A stretch of 43,227 nucleotides of DNA, taken from NCBI GenBank assembly GCA_022820945.1, contig JAJEEP010000102.1, positions 1 to 43,227 of the forward strand, given 5' to 3'. Both the position numbers and the translations under genes were made by a program. Below are positions 18,736 through 26,518 of this stretch, piece by piece (positions within the stretch are counted from its first letter, which is position 1; every line of letters starts with the position of its first letter). The notes beneath the pieces were generated by a model. The model was not told where the DNA came from. It searched no databases and saw nothing but the letters and a program-made list of their open reading frames with translations. The DNA comes from Alphaproteobacteria bacterium. GTDB lineage: Bacteria > Pseudomonadota > Alphaproteobacteria > UBA828.

Positions 18736-19134
18736 CTAGCGATCGAAGTGGTAGACGACCTGGTCGAAGCGGTCGCGCGGGAAGGCGAACACGAAGACCA
18801 GCGGGTCCGCGCCGGTGCAGCGGAGGGCGTGCTTCGCGTCGGGCGGAATGTAGACCGCGCAACCGGGCCCCACCGCGTGGCTGCGGCCCTCGATCTCCAT
18901 CTCTCCGCGACCGCTCATGATGTAATAGATTTCTGCGGGCTCGTGATGGTGGCGCATGAGCTCGGCGCCGGGCGCGACCTCCGCGATCCCGGTGGCGAGG
19001 TCCGTGGTTTCCGTCCGCTCGCCGGCGATCAGCAGCTTCCAGCGGATCCCTGTGCCCGTGGCGAGGTTGGCGTCCTCTCCGCCTTCCCAATCGAGATCGG
19101 CCTGGTCGACGATGGCAGGCCTCGGCACGGTCAT
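18736..19134 (-). CDS. Cupin domain protein
   Basis: The product has 132 residues. The ATG at 19134 is preceded by a strong GGGAGGGG; an upstream extension to 19197 would overlap the neighbouring gene. A single cupin fold is shown by metal motif 1 in ELMRHHHEPAEIYYIMSG (three His and a Glu) and motif 2 in GCAVYIPPDAKHALRC. Such small cupins bind a metal and often act as isomerases, dioxygenases or sensors of small acids. It lies 55 bases after a D-2-hydroxyacid dehydrogenase gene on the same strand, suggesting a shared pathway. The 180 bases beyond it (18556-18735) contain no recognised gene. Confidence 0.85.
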   Translation of the reverse strand: MTVPRPAIVDQADLDWEGGEDANLATGTGIRWKLLIAGERTETTDLATGIAEVAPGAELMRHHHEPAEIYYIMSGRGEMEIEGRSHAVGPGCAVYIPPDAKHALRCTGADPLVFVFAFPRDRFDQVVYHFDR

Positions 19135-19189
19135 CGGCCCCTCCCCCTCTGCAGCGCCACGCGAGCGTACCGGCTCGCGCTCACGATTG

Positions 19190-20146
19190 TCAGCCAATCC
19201 GGTTGCACGCGTTCACCGGCACATCGCCGGCGAGCACGCGCACCACCTCCTCCGCGCCCCGCTGCCTGAGCTCCGCGAGCGAGGCGTCGGAGGAGAAGGC
19301 CACGTGCGGAGTCGCGATCACGTCCGCACGCGCCACGAGCGCTGCGGGCGGGCTCGGCTCGCCCTCCACCACGTCGAGACCGGCACCGGCAAGCCGACCG
19401 GCCTCCAGCGCCTCGATCAGCGCGTCGTTGTCCACCACCGGCCCGCGGCTCACGTTGATGAGGAAAGCGCCCGGCTTGACACCGGCGAGGAACGCCGCGT
19501 CCACCAGGTGATGCGTGTCGTTGGTGAGCGGCAGGTGAACGACGATGACGTCGGACTCTGCGGCGATGCGGTCGAGCCCGACCATCTGCGTCGGCACGGA
19601 CTCCGGCGGTGCGACGATATCGTGGCCCAGCACGGTCATGCCGAGGGCGTCCAGCTTGCGCGCGGTGCAGCGCCCGATGCGCCCCATCCCGAGGATGCCG
19701 GCGGTCATCGTCGCCCCACGGCGCAGGCGGGCGCCGGAGGGGTCCCACTCGCTTGTCTTCACGGCCCGGTCGAAGTGCACGACGCCGCGGAACCAGGCGT
19801 AGGCCATGGCCACCGCGTGATCCGAGACCTCCTCGACGCAATAATCCGGTACGTTGGCGACCCAGGTACCGCGCGCGGTCGCCGCGTCCACCGCGATGTT
19901 GTCGAGCCCGACGCCAAGCCGCTGCACGATCCTGAGTGCCGATGGGCGCGCGATCGCGGCGGCGGAGATCTGGGCCCAGCAGGTGAGGATCGCGGCGGGG
20001 TTGTGCTCGTCCACCATGGCCTCGACCGCCTCCGCCGGGCTTGGCTCGGAAGGGCCCGCCACCAGCGCGTGGCCGGCGGCTTCGAGCACCTTGCGCTCGA
20101 TGCTGACGTCAGGCCAGGCGAAGTCTGTCTGCAGTACGGTCACCAT
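19190..20146 (-). CDS. D-isomer specific 2-hydroxyacid dehydrogenase
   Basis: The product has 318 residues from the ATG at 20146, with GAGAGGA about 7 bases upstream. The NAD(P)-binding motif is ILGMGRIGR (about 151-159). The catalytic triad of the family is present: Arg234 in NVSRGPVVD, Glu263 in EGEPSP and His281 in ATPHVAFSS. It should reduce 2-oxoacids or oxidise D-2-hydroxyacids (glyoxylate/hydroxypyruvate reductase or phosphoglycerate dehydrogenase type). No ACT domain is present, so a SerA role is less likely. The exact substrate is open. Confidence 0.9.
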   Translation of the reverse strand: MVTVLQTDFAWPDVSIERKVLEAAGHALVAGPSEPSPAEAVEAMVDEHNPAAILTCWAQISAAAIARPSALRIVQRLGVGLDNIAVDAATARGTWVANVPDYCVEEVSDHAVAMAYAWFRGVVHFDRAVKTSEWDPSGARLRRGATMTAGILGMGRIGRCTARKLDALGMTVLGHDIVAPPESVPTQMVGLDRIAAESDVIVVHLPLTNDTHHLVDAAFLAGVKPGAFLINVSRGPVVDNDALIEALEAGRLAGAGLDVVEGEPSPPAALVARADVIATPHVAFSSDASLAELRQRGAEEVVRVLAGDVPVNACNRIG

Positions 20147-20510
20147 GAAACATCCTCTCTCGTGCCGTGGGCGGGCCGCCGCCGATCCTCCCATCGTAAA
20201 CCGCATGCCCTGCCAGGGTCATGGCGGAATGCACTGGGGGAGAAGCGATGGAAGCGGAGCGTGGCCACCGCTGGCCGCCGGCGGCAGCATCGGCTGTCGC
20301 CGGCGGCCAAGGGGCGGGAGCTGCGGGCAGGGAGGGACCCGGTCCCACCCCTCCCGGCCGGAACTTGCCTTGCGATCCGTTCTTGGCGGAGCCGCTGGAC
20401 GCGCGTTCCGCCAAATGTTTGCAAGATCGGCCGGTGAGCGGCAATTCAGAAATGGTACCGCAGGGGGATAAATGCCAGGAAAATCTTCTTGGGAGGGTTA
20501 TGAAAAATTC
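20147..20510. other. Intergenic region
   Basis: No convincing gene is seen in these 364 bases. A large hairpin (listed separately at 20272-20309) occupies the middle. An AT-rich strip near 20460-20515 directly follows the methyltransferase stop. Confidence 0.4.
20272..20309. repeat. Long GC-rich hairpin in the dehydrogenase leader
   Basis: TGGCCGCCGGCG (20272-20283) pairs perfectly with CGCCGGCGGCCA (20298-20309). Four further inner pairs (one G-U) give a stem of about 16 bp with a CATCGG loop. It lies 126 bases before the dehydrogenase start and 200 bases after the methyltransferase stop. No T-run follows on either strand, so it may be a leader structure, a Rho-linked element or a small RNA fold rather than a simple terminator. 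Confidence 0.5.
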
Positions 20511-21386
20511 TTATAGCCGTTCGGCGCCCTTCGGCCGGGCAACGGCCAGCAGGTCGTAGCCGAGTTCGGTGGGCGCGAGCCGACAGGCCAGCGCGTCGAG
20601 CCAACCGAGCGGCCGGGAACTGACCACTTTCCTCTCGGACAACAGGCTCTCGGCTCCCGCGCTCGCCACCCGGAATCCGGTCTCCGAAAGGTCTCGGTGC
20701 ACCTCGGCAAGCGTGTAGAGGTGGTAAAACAGGCGGATCTCGCCGTCGGCCTGATTGCGTTTGTAGAGGACGTCGCCGGGCTCGAGCTTGCCCTCGCGCA
20801 CCAGAGGCGCCGCATCCCGCTGCTCGGCGCGGAACCGGCGCTTCGCATTCGGCACGCTGAGGATCAGGGTCCCGTCCGCCTTCAGCATGGTGCGGATGGC
20901 CCGCAGCAGGCGCAGGCGCTCCTTGCGCCCGGCAACGTGTGCCAGGACCCCGAATGCCAGCAACGCGAGGTCGAAGGCCTGTGGAAGCTCGGCGGCCAGT
21001 TCGTCCGGGTCGTCTCCCCGGATGACCAGCCGCTCGTCGCTCACGAAGTCTCGCAGGCGCTCCGCAAGCGTCTCGCGGGCGACTGGACAGATGTCGTGGG
21101 CCACACAGCGCGTCCCGTTCATTTGCAGGAGCGGCAGCGTGTAGCGCCCGGTGCCAGCGCCGATGTCGAGGAAGCGCCCTCCGGCAGCAAGGCACCGCTT
21201 CATTTTCCGCAGCGTGCGCCGGTTCGGGCGCGGATAACGCCGGTCGTACAGTCCGGATGAGATATAGCGGCCGTAGCTGCCGGACATGTCCGGCAGTTCC
21301 GGCCCATGCGGGTGGGCCGACGCCGACGAGTCGGCCGCAGTTTGCACAGCGGCCTTAGGAGCCGCCATTGCCCTTCCGTCAAGCAT
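20511..21386 (-). CDS. SAM-dependent methyltransferase
   Basis: The product has about 291 residues from the ATG at 21386, preceded by GGGGA; an ATG at 21368 is possible. The class I methyltransferase fold is shown by motif I FLDIGAGTGRYTLPLL, an acidic residue after the second strand (VAHDICP), and LALLAFGVLAHV and DGTLILSVPN for later strands. An N-terminal stretch (MSGSYGRYISSGLYDRR) precedes the domain. The target molecule is unknown. It stands alone between the intergenic hairpin region and the PIN toxin-antitoxin pair. Confidence 0.83.
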   Translation of the reverse strand: MLDGRAMAAPKAAVQTAADSSASAHPHGPELPDMSGSYGRYISSGLYDRRYPRPNRRTLRKMKRCLAAGGRFLDIGAGTGRYTLPLLQMNGTRCVAHDICPVARETLAERLRDFVSDERLVIRGDDPDELAAELPQAFDLALLAFGVLAHVAGRKERLRLLRAIRTMLKADGTLILSVPNAKRRFRAEQRDAAPLVREGKLEPGDVLYKRNQADGEIRLFYHLYTLAEVHRDLSETGFRVASAGAESLLSERKVVSSRPLGWLDALACRLAPTELGYDLLAVARPKGAERL

Positions 21387-21491
21387 CCTGCGTCCCCGTA
21401 ACAGGATGAACGGTGGAGTCGCGGTGTTGATGCTGCCAGCCCAAGGGAGCACCCGTCAAATTTGCATGCTAGCCGGGGAGCCCCGCCCGGG

Positions 21492-21746
21492 TCATGGCAG
21501 CCGGTCCTCGGGCTCCGGCGGCTGGCCACCCTGCCTGCGCAGCAGACGGCGCGCCGTCTCGATATCGGTGTCGGCTTTGCGGGCAGCGAAGAATTCGGCG
21601 GTCTTCATGGCGGAAACCTTCTCGGCGACAGCGGTCGCCACGAACTGGTTGAAGCTCGCGCCGTCCTCTCTGGCGATCTGCACGGCAGCCTCCTTCAAGG
21701 ACTTGGGCAAGCGGAGCGGATAGGTGCTGGTCTCCTTCTTCGCCAT
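21492..21746 (-). CDS. Ribbon-helix-helix antitoxin
   Basis: The product has 84 residues. The N-terminal half has the ribbon-helix-helix pattern (TYPLRLPKSLKEAAVQIA, then GASFNQFVATAVAEKV), expected to dimerise and bind operator DNA. The C-terminal tail is charged and likely wraps the toxin. The ATG overlaps the TGA of the PIN gene by one base (TGATG), with GAGGAG about 8 bases upstream. It therefore comes second in the transcript, the reverse of the usual antitoxin-first order. Confidence 0.8.
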   Translation of the reverse strand: MAKKETSTYPLRLPKSLKEAAVQIAREDGASFNQFVATAVAEKVSAMKTAEFFAARKADTDIETARRLLRRQGGQPPEPEDRLP

Positions 21747-22162
21747 CACAAGCTCCTCAAGGCCTCCCTGGGCGTCTGCAGCGCGATTCCGAATTGCGCC
21801 GGCGCGTCGCCGAAGTCCCGCCGGTTGAACGTCACCAGAGCGTCGGCCCGGCCGTTCACGGCGGTCTCGAACACCATCTCGTCGGCGGGATCGCGGAGCT
21901 GGGGGCGCCACAGATACCGCACATCGACCGGCTCGCACACCGCACAGAGCGCCGTGACGACGGTCGAGACCTCCTCTTCACTCAATCCCGATGCGATCCG
22001 CTGCGCGGGATCGCGGCAGACCGCCTCGTATTCCAACGTCAGAGCCACGGTCAGCAAGAGCGTGAACCTCTCACTCAAAGCATGGTCGAGCAGCGCTGCG
22101 GAGGCACCGCTCGGGCTGCGGAGACCCGCGACCACGACATTGGTGTCCAACACATATCGCAT
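21746..22162 (-). CDS. PIN domain toxin (ribonuclease)
   Basis: The product has 138 residues from the ATG at 22162; the adjacent ATG at 22165 is equally possible. PIN acidic residues are visible: Asp in MRYVLDTNVVVAGL, Glu in LTLEYEAV, and Asp in DPADEMVFETA, with a C-terminal DALVTFNRRDF. This resembles the COG1569/TIGR00305 PIN subgroup of toxin components, Mg-dependent RNases. Its start codon sits inside a 14-bp palindrome and no Shine-Dalgarno sequence precedes it. A TTGACA is present at 22189-22194. It is followed at once by the antitoxin gene. Confidence 0.83.
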   Translation of the reverse strand: MRYVLDTNVVVAGLRSPSGASAALLDHALSERFTLLLTVALTLEYEAVCRDPAQRIASGLSEEEVSTVVTALCAVCEPVDVRYLWRPQLRDPADEMVFETAVNGRADALVTFNRRDFGDAPAQFGIALQTPREALRSL

Positions 22163-22193
22163 CATATATGATGTCACATGATTAGTGATGTCA
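22160..22193. promoter_or_regulatory. Operator-like palindrome and repeats at the PIN gene start
   Basis: CATCATATATGATG (22160-22173) is a perfect palindrome covering the toxin start codon. TGATGTCA occurs twice as direct repeats, at 22169-22176 and 22186-22193, 17 bases apart. A minus-strand TTGACA overlaps the outer repeat. The patch is much more AT-rich than its surroundings. This fits autoregulation by the ribbon-helix-helix antitoxin. Confidence 0.5.
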
Positions 22194-22202
22194 AGTATAA
22201 AG

Positions 22203-22856
22203 TCAGGGAGAGCTACGGAGCATCGCGAGCGCCATGCCGACCGCCGCCTGCGAGGGGTCGATGACGGGGCAGCCGAGGTGCGCCTCCAGCGGCGCCCGGT
22301 AGCGCGCCATGCCGGCGCAGCCCAGCACGACCACGTCCGCACCGTCCTCGTCGCGGAGCTGCTCGGCCACCTGGGTCATGCGCGCGGCGACGATGTCTTC
22401 CTGCGCGAGCTGGGTGACGCCGAGCCCGATGGCGCGCTCGCCCGCCATGCGCGCGCTCAGGCCAAGCGACGCCATGTAGCGCCGGTGTCGCGGGATCGAG
22501 CCCTCGAGAATGGCGACGATGCCGAAGCGCTCTCCCCGCGCGAGCGCCGCCAACAGGCCGCATTGCGCGATGCCGAAGACCGGCGTGCCGGTCGCCTCCC
22601 GCGCCGCATGGAGACCGGGGTCGGAGAAGCAGGCGATGACGAAGGCGTCCGCGCTCTCCCGCTCGACGGTGCGGCAGAGCGGTGCCACCGCCTCGTCGAC
22701 ATGGCGCTGGGTCTCGATGCCGGGCGGACCTTCGGCAAGCGTCATGCAGTCGATTGCAGGCCCGCCCTCGAAGCGCAGGCCATCCACCGCGCGCGCGATA
22801 TCGTCGGTGACCGTCGCGCTGCTGTTGGGATTGATGACGAGGATGCGGGCGCTCAC
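22203..22856 (-). CDS. Hydantoin racemase / Asp-Glu racemase family protein
   Basis: The product has 217 residues from a GTG that overlaps the upstream stop by 4 bases (GTGA). It begins with ILVINPNSSATVT, the typical hydantoin racemase start. It has the two catalytic cysteines expected for cofactor-independent racemisation: Cys76 in VIACFSDPG and Cys180 in VVLGCAGMARY. It would interconvert D- and L-5-substituted hydantoins so that a stereospecific hydantoinase can use both. It is the last gene of the four-gene hydantoin operon. Confidence 0.9.
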   Translation of the reverse strand: MSARILVINPNSSATVTDDIARAVDGLRFEGGPAIDCMTLAEGPPGIETQRHVDEAVAPLCRTVERESADAFVIACFSDPGLHAAREATGTPVFGIAQCGLLAALARGERFGIVAILEGSIPRHRRYMASLGLSARMAGERAIGLGVTQLAQEDIVAARMTQVAEQLRDEDGADVVVLGCAGMARYRAPLEAHLGCPVIDPSQAAVGMALAMLRSSP

Positions 22857-23797
22857 GGTGCCTTCCCGCGCGGCAGCACGAGTCCGGTGGTCTCGACGAT
22901 CAGGCCGTAGTGCTCGGTGCGGCGGTGGGCCGCGAAGTTGAAGGTGCTCGACTTCAGGAAGGCGCCGTCGTCCAGGTCGCAGGCGGCGACGATGACCTCG
23001 TCGTCCACCGAGCGGGCCTGCGCCACGATCTCGCCGTTGGGCGAGACGATGGCGCTGCCCCCCAGCATGTCCACGCCCTCCTCCCGGCCGGCCTTGGCGA
23101 CACCCACGACCCAGGCCCCGTTCTGATAGGCGCCGGCCTGCATGGAGAGGTGGTTGTGGAAGGCCCGCCGATGCGGCGGCTCGAAGGCGAGACCGTTGAG
23201 CGTTGGCGTGTTGTAGCCGATCAGCACCAGCTCGACGCCTTGCAGGCCGAGTACGCGGAAGGCCTCGGGCCAGCGCCGGTCGTTGCAGATCAACATACCG
23301 ACGCGGCCGCCGAGCGCCTCCCACACCGGAAAGCCGAGATTGCCGACCTCGAAGTAGCGCTTCTCCAGGTGCTGGAACTCGCGCTCGGGCTCGTGCTCGG
23401 CGTGGCCCGGCAGATGGACCTTGCGGTACTTGCCGACGACCGCACCCGCCTTGTCCACCAGGATGGCGGTGTTGAAGCGGCGGGTCTCCCCCTCCTCCCG
23501 CGTGAGCTCGGCGTAGCCGAGGTGGAAGCCGACGCCGAGGGCCGCGGCCTCGTCGAAGAGCGGCCGGGTCTCGGGGCCCGGCATCTCCGCCTCGAAGAAG
23601 GCGTCCGCCTCCGCGTCGTCGAGCAGCCAGCGCGGGAAGAACGTGGTCAGTGCAAGCTCCGGATAGACCACGAGGTCGGCGCTGCGTTCTGCCGCCTCGC
23701 GCATCAGGGCGATCATGCGCGCGACGACGGCAGCCCGCGGCTCGTCGCGGGCGATGGGGCCGAGCTGTGCGGCCGCGACGGTGACGATCCGGCTCAT
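22853..23797 (-). CDS. N-carbamoyl-D-amino acid hydrolase (nitrilase superfamily)
   Basis: The product has 314 residues. The nitrilase-type triad is visible: Glu47 in VVYPELALTTFF, Lys126 in KYRKVHLPG and Cys171 in LICNDRRWPE. The CNDRRWPE context, spacing and length match D-carbamoylases such as the Agrobacterium enzyme. It hydrolyses N-carbamoyl-D-amino acids to D-amino acids, CO2 and ammonia. The start overlaps the hydantoinase stop by 4 bases (ATGA), which shows tight coupling. Confidence 0.92.
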   Translation of the reverse strand: MSRIVTVAAAQLGPIARDEPRAAVVARMIALMREAAERSADLVVYPELALTTFFPRWLLDDAEADAFFEAEMPGPETRPLFDEAAALGVGFHLGYAELTREEGETRRFNTAILVDKAGAVVGKYRKVHLPGHAEHEPEREFQHLEKRYFEVGNLGFPVWEALGGRVGMLICNDRRWPEAFRVLGLQGVELVLIGYNTPTLNGLAFEPPHRRAFHNHLSMQAGAYQNGAWVVGVAKAGREEGVDMLGGSAIVSPNGEIVAQARSVDDEVIVAACDLDDGAFLKSSTFNFAAHRRTEHYGLIVETTGLVLPRGKAP

Positions 23798-25284
23798 GTT
23801 TCGCTCTCCCCCAACCATGGGGCGTCGTAGTCGCCGCTCTCGGGCGCGAAGCCGTGGACCCGCCGGCCGAGCGGGTGCGCTGCCGCCGGCAGGTCGCAGC
23901 GCAGAAATTCGCCGCGCCCCGGCTCTCCCAGCACCGCGCCATCGTCCCAGACCACCGTGCCGCGGGAGAGCGTGGTCACCGGCCAACCGGTGACGACATG
24001 GCCCTCGTACGGCGTGTAGTCGAGATTGTCGTGCAGCATGTCTCGCGAGATCGTTACCCGCCGCTCAGGGTCCCAGATCGCGATGTCGGCGTCGCCGCCG
24101 ACCGCGATGGAGCCCTTGCGCGGATAGAGGCCGTAGAGCTTCGCCGGCCGGGTGCAGCAGAGATCGACGAAGCGATTGAGGCTTATGCGCCCGGTGCCGA
24201 CGCCGGCGGAGAACAGCATCGGCAGGCGGATTTCCAGCCCCGGCACGCCGTTCGCGATCCGGTTGAAGGGCGCGCCCTTGCCGTGCATCTGCTTGCCCTC
24301 CGGGTCGTCGTAGCGATAGGGCGCGTGGTCGGAGGAGAAGACGTCGAACACGCCGCTCTCCAGGCCGCGCCAGACGTGCTCCTGGTTTGCCGCATCGCGC
24401 GGCGGCGGGCTGCAGACGTACTTGGCGCCCTCGAAGCCCTCGCGGTCGAGGTCGGCTGCGGTGAGGAAGAGATATTGCGGGCAGGTCTCGGCGTAGAGCC
24501 GGAGCCCGCGTGCCTTGGCGGCGCGGATCTCCTCCATCGCCGCGCGCGCAGACACATGCACGATCAGGATCGGCAGGTCCACGATCTCGGCAAGCGTGAT
24601 CGCCCGGTGAGTGGCCTCGCGCTCGGCCTGGGCTGCGTGGGCGACCGCGTGGAACTGCGGGGCGGAGCGGCCGGCGCCGATCAGGCGCTCCGTGAGCCAG
24701 GCGATGACGTCGTGGTTCTCGGCGTGAACCATCACCATGGCGCCCTCGCGCCGCGCCGCCGCGAGCACGTCGAGAACCTGGCGGTCGCCCAGCTTGAGCG
24801 CGTCGTAGGTCATGTAGATCTTGAACGAGGTGTAGCCGTCCTTGATCAGCGCCGGCAGCTCCTGGCCCAGCACCTGCTCTGTGGGGTCCGAGACGATCAG
24901 GTGGAAGGCGTAATCGATCACCGCCTTGCCCCTTGCGCGTCCGTGGTAGTCCTCGACCACGGCGCGGAGCGATTGCCCCCGGTGCTGGGCCGCGAAGGGA
25001 ATGATGCAGGTGGTGCCGCCGCAGGCAGCCGAGATGGAGCCGGAGCGGAAGTCGTCCGCCGTGGTGGCGCCCATGGACGACGGCTGGTCGATGTGGCAGT
25101 GGCTGTCGACCCCGCCCGGCAGCACCAGCTTGCCCGCCGCGTCGATCTCCTGTGCGCCGGGGCCGAGCCCTTCCGCCAGCGCGACGACACGTCCATCGCG
25201 GATGCCCACGTCGCAGGCCACCGTGTCGGCCGCCGTGGCCACGGTGCCGCCGCGGATGACGAGATCGTAGTCGGCCTGCGTCAT
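23794..25284 (-). CDS. hydA: Dihydropyrimidinase / D-hydantoinase
   Basis: The product has 496 residues, an amidohydrolase of the cyclic-imidase type. The di-zinc ligands are all present: His62 and His64 in SHCHID, carboxylated Lys155 in TSFKIYMTYD, His187 in VHAEN, His243 in VHVSA and Asp319 in SSDHAPY. It opens dihydropyrimidines or 5-substituted hydantoins to N-carbamoyl amino acids. A carbamoylase and racemase follow directly, favouring hydantoin or pyrimidine-derived substrates. It starts 12 bases after the LLM oxidoreductase stop, behind a G-rich ribosome binding site. Confidence 0.93.
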   Translation of the reverse strand: MTQADYDLVIRGGTVATAADTVACDVGIRDGRVVALAEGLGPGAQEIDAAGKLVLPGGVDSHCHIDQPSSMGATTADDFRSGSISAACGGTTCIIPFAAQHRGQSLRAVVEDYHGRARGKAVIDYAFHLIVSDPTEQVLGQELPALIKDGYTSFKIYMTYDALKLGDRQVLDVLAAARREGAMVMVHAENHDVIAWLTERLIGAGRSAPQFHAVAHAAQAEREATHRAITLAEIVDLPILIVHVSARAAMEEIRAAKARGLRLYAETCPQYLFLTAADLDREGFEGAKYVCSPPPRDAANQEHVWRGLESGVFDVFSSDHAPYRYDDPEGKQMHGKGAPFNRIANGVPGLEIRLPMLFSAGVGTGRISLNRFVDLCCTRPAKLYGLYPRKGSIAVGGDADIAIWDPERRVTISRDMLHDNLDYTPYEGHVVTGWPVTTLSRGTVVWDDGAVLGEPGRGEFLRCDLPAAAHPLGRRVHGFAPESGDYDAPWLGESET

Positions 25285-25296
25285 CGTTCGCCCCCG

Positions 25297-26370
25297 CTAC
25301 AGGTGCGGGACGACCTCGTCGGCGAGCAGGCGCATGGAGCGCCGCCAGCGCGCCTCGTCGTCCCAGTCGTGCGCGGTCGCGATCAGGGTGCCGAACTCGC
25401 CCACCTCCTCGCGAAAGGCCACGAGCCTCTCGGTCACGGTGCGGGGGCTGCCGGCCACCACCATCGCATCCAGCATGTACCGGGTGGTGATCGCCTCGTC
25501 CGACATGGCGGGATCGTCCTTCAGCAGCGCGCCGAAGTCGGCGTCCAGCAGCACGGTGCGCAGGTAGTTGAAATAGAACGCGAGCGTGTTGTCGGGGTCG
25601 GCCAGATAGTCCTCGGCCTCGGCGTCGCTCTCGGTCACGAGGATGCTGCGGGCCGCGCGCCAGATCGATGGATCGGCCTCGCGCCCTGCGGCGTCGCAGC
25701 CTTCCGCATAGGCCTCCCAGTGGGTCTTGACGTGGCAGGCCGGGGTGAAGTTGGCCGAGATCGGAATCCAGCCGTGCGCGCCGGCCGTCCGCGCGCTACC
25801 GGAGCGCGGGCTCATGATCGAGACGGCGATGGGCGGGTGCGGCGTCTGGTAGGGCCGGGCCATGACGCCGACGCCGAGATCGCTGCGATAGGCGTCCTTG
25901 ATCCGAAAATCCCAGTAGCCGCCGGGGAACTCGTAGGGCGGCTCCTGCGACCAGATCTTCAGGATCGTCTCGATCGATTCCTGCATCATCCGGGGCCGGT
26001 CCGGCGGGTTGTTCAGCTTGAACATCTCGAAGTCGCCGGGCGAGCCGCCGGGCCCGATGCCGAAGATGAAGCGGCCCTGGCAAAGCTGATCGAACATCGC
26101 GGCGTGGGCCGCGACGATGGCCGGGTGCTGCTGCGGCAGGTTGATGACGCCGGTGCCGAACTTGATCCGCTTGGTGCGCTCGATCAGGGTCGCGAGGAAG
26201 ATGAAGGGCGAGGTGATCTGCTCCGGCTTGTTGGAGTAGTGCTCGCCGACGTAGACCTCGCTGAAGCCCAGTTCGTCCGCGAGCACGATCGCCTCCTGGT
26301 CCTCGCGCAGCACCGTGAGGAACGGCCGCTCGGGCCGGTGCAACGGCATCATCAGCATGCCGAGTTCCAT
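25297..26370 (-). CDS. LLM class flavin-dependent oxidoreductase
   Basis: The product has 357 residues from the ATG at 26370, with GGGAGG about 7 bases upstream. It has the bacterial luciferase-like barrel pattern: MELGMLMMPLHRP, SEVYVGEHYSNKPEQ, IKFGTGVINLPQQHP and GRFIFGIGPGGSPGDFEMF. Such enzymes use reduced FMN to oxygenate or desaturate small molecules. It heads the hydantoin operon, so it could oxygenate a ring before or after opening, in a way reminiscent of RutA-type pyrimidine oxygenation; that is inference. The gene is divergent from a Gfo/Idh/MocA gene across 148 bases. Confidence 0.88.
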   Translation of the reverse strand: MELGMLMMPLHRPERPFLTVLREDQEAIVLADELGFSEVYVGEHYSNKPEQITSPFIFLATLIERTKRIKFGTGVINLPQQHPAIVAAHAAMFDQLCQGRFIFGIGPGGSPGDFEMFKLNNPPDRPRMMQESIETILKIWSQEPPYEFPGGYWDFRIKDAYRSDLGVGVMARPYQTPHPPIAVSIMSPRSGSARTAGAHGWIPISANFTPACHVKTHWEAYAEGCDAAGREADPSIWRAARSILVTESDAEAEDYLADPDNTLAFYFNYLRTVLLDADFGALLKDDPAMSDEAITTRYMLDAMVVAGSPRTVTERLVAFREEVGEFGTLIATAHDWDDEARWRRSMRLLADEVVPHL

Positions 26371-26518
26371 GACGCTGCCTCCCGCTCTCGCGACCAACTC
26401 TAGCCCGGAACTCTCGCCGGGGTCATGGGCTGCGCGTCAGGCCGTCGCGTGCGCTGTGGCGTCCGGCGGCGAGGCGCCATAATGTCGGCACGCATCGATT
26501 GCATGGGAGGGAGAGACC

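Noticed and set aside
20221..20559. A 112-codon plus-strand open frame in the intergenic region
   Set aside because: It runs through the long hairpin and into the antisense of the methyltransferase; composition is low-complexity and there is no family resemblance.
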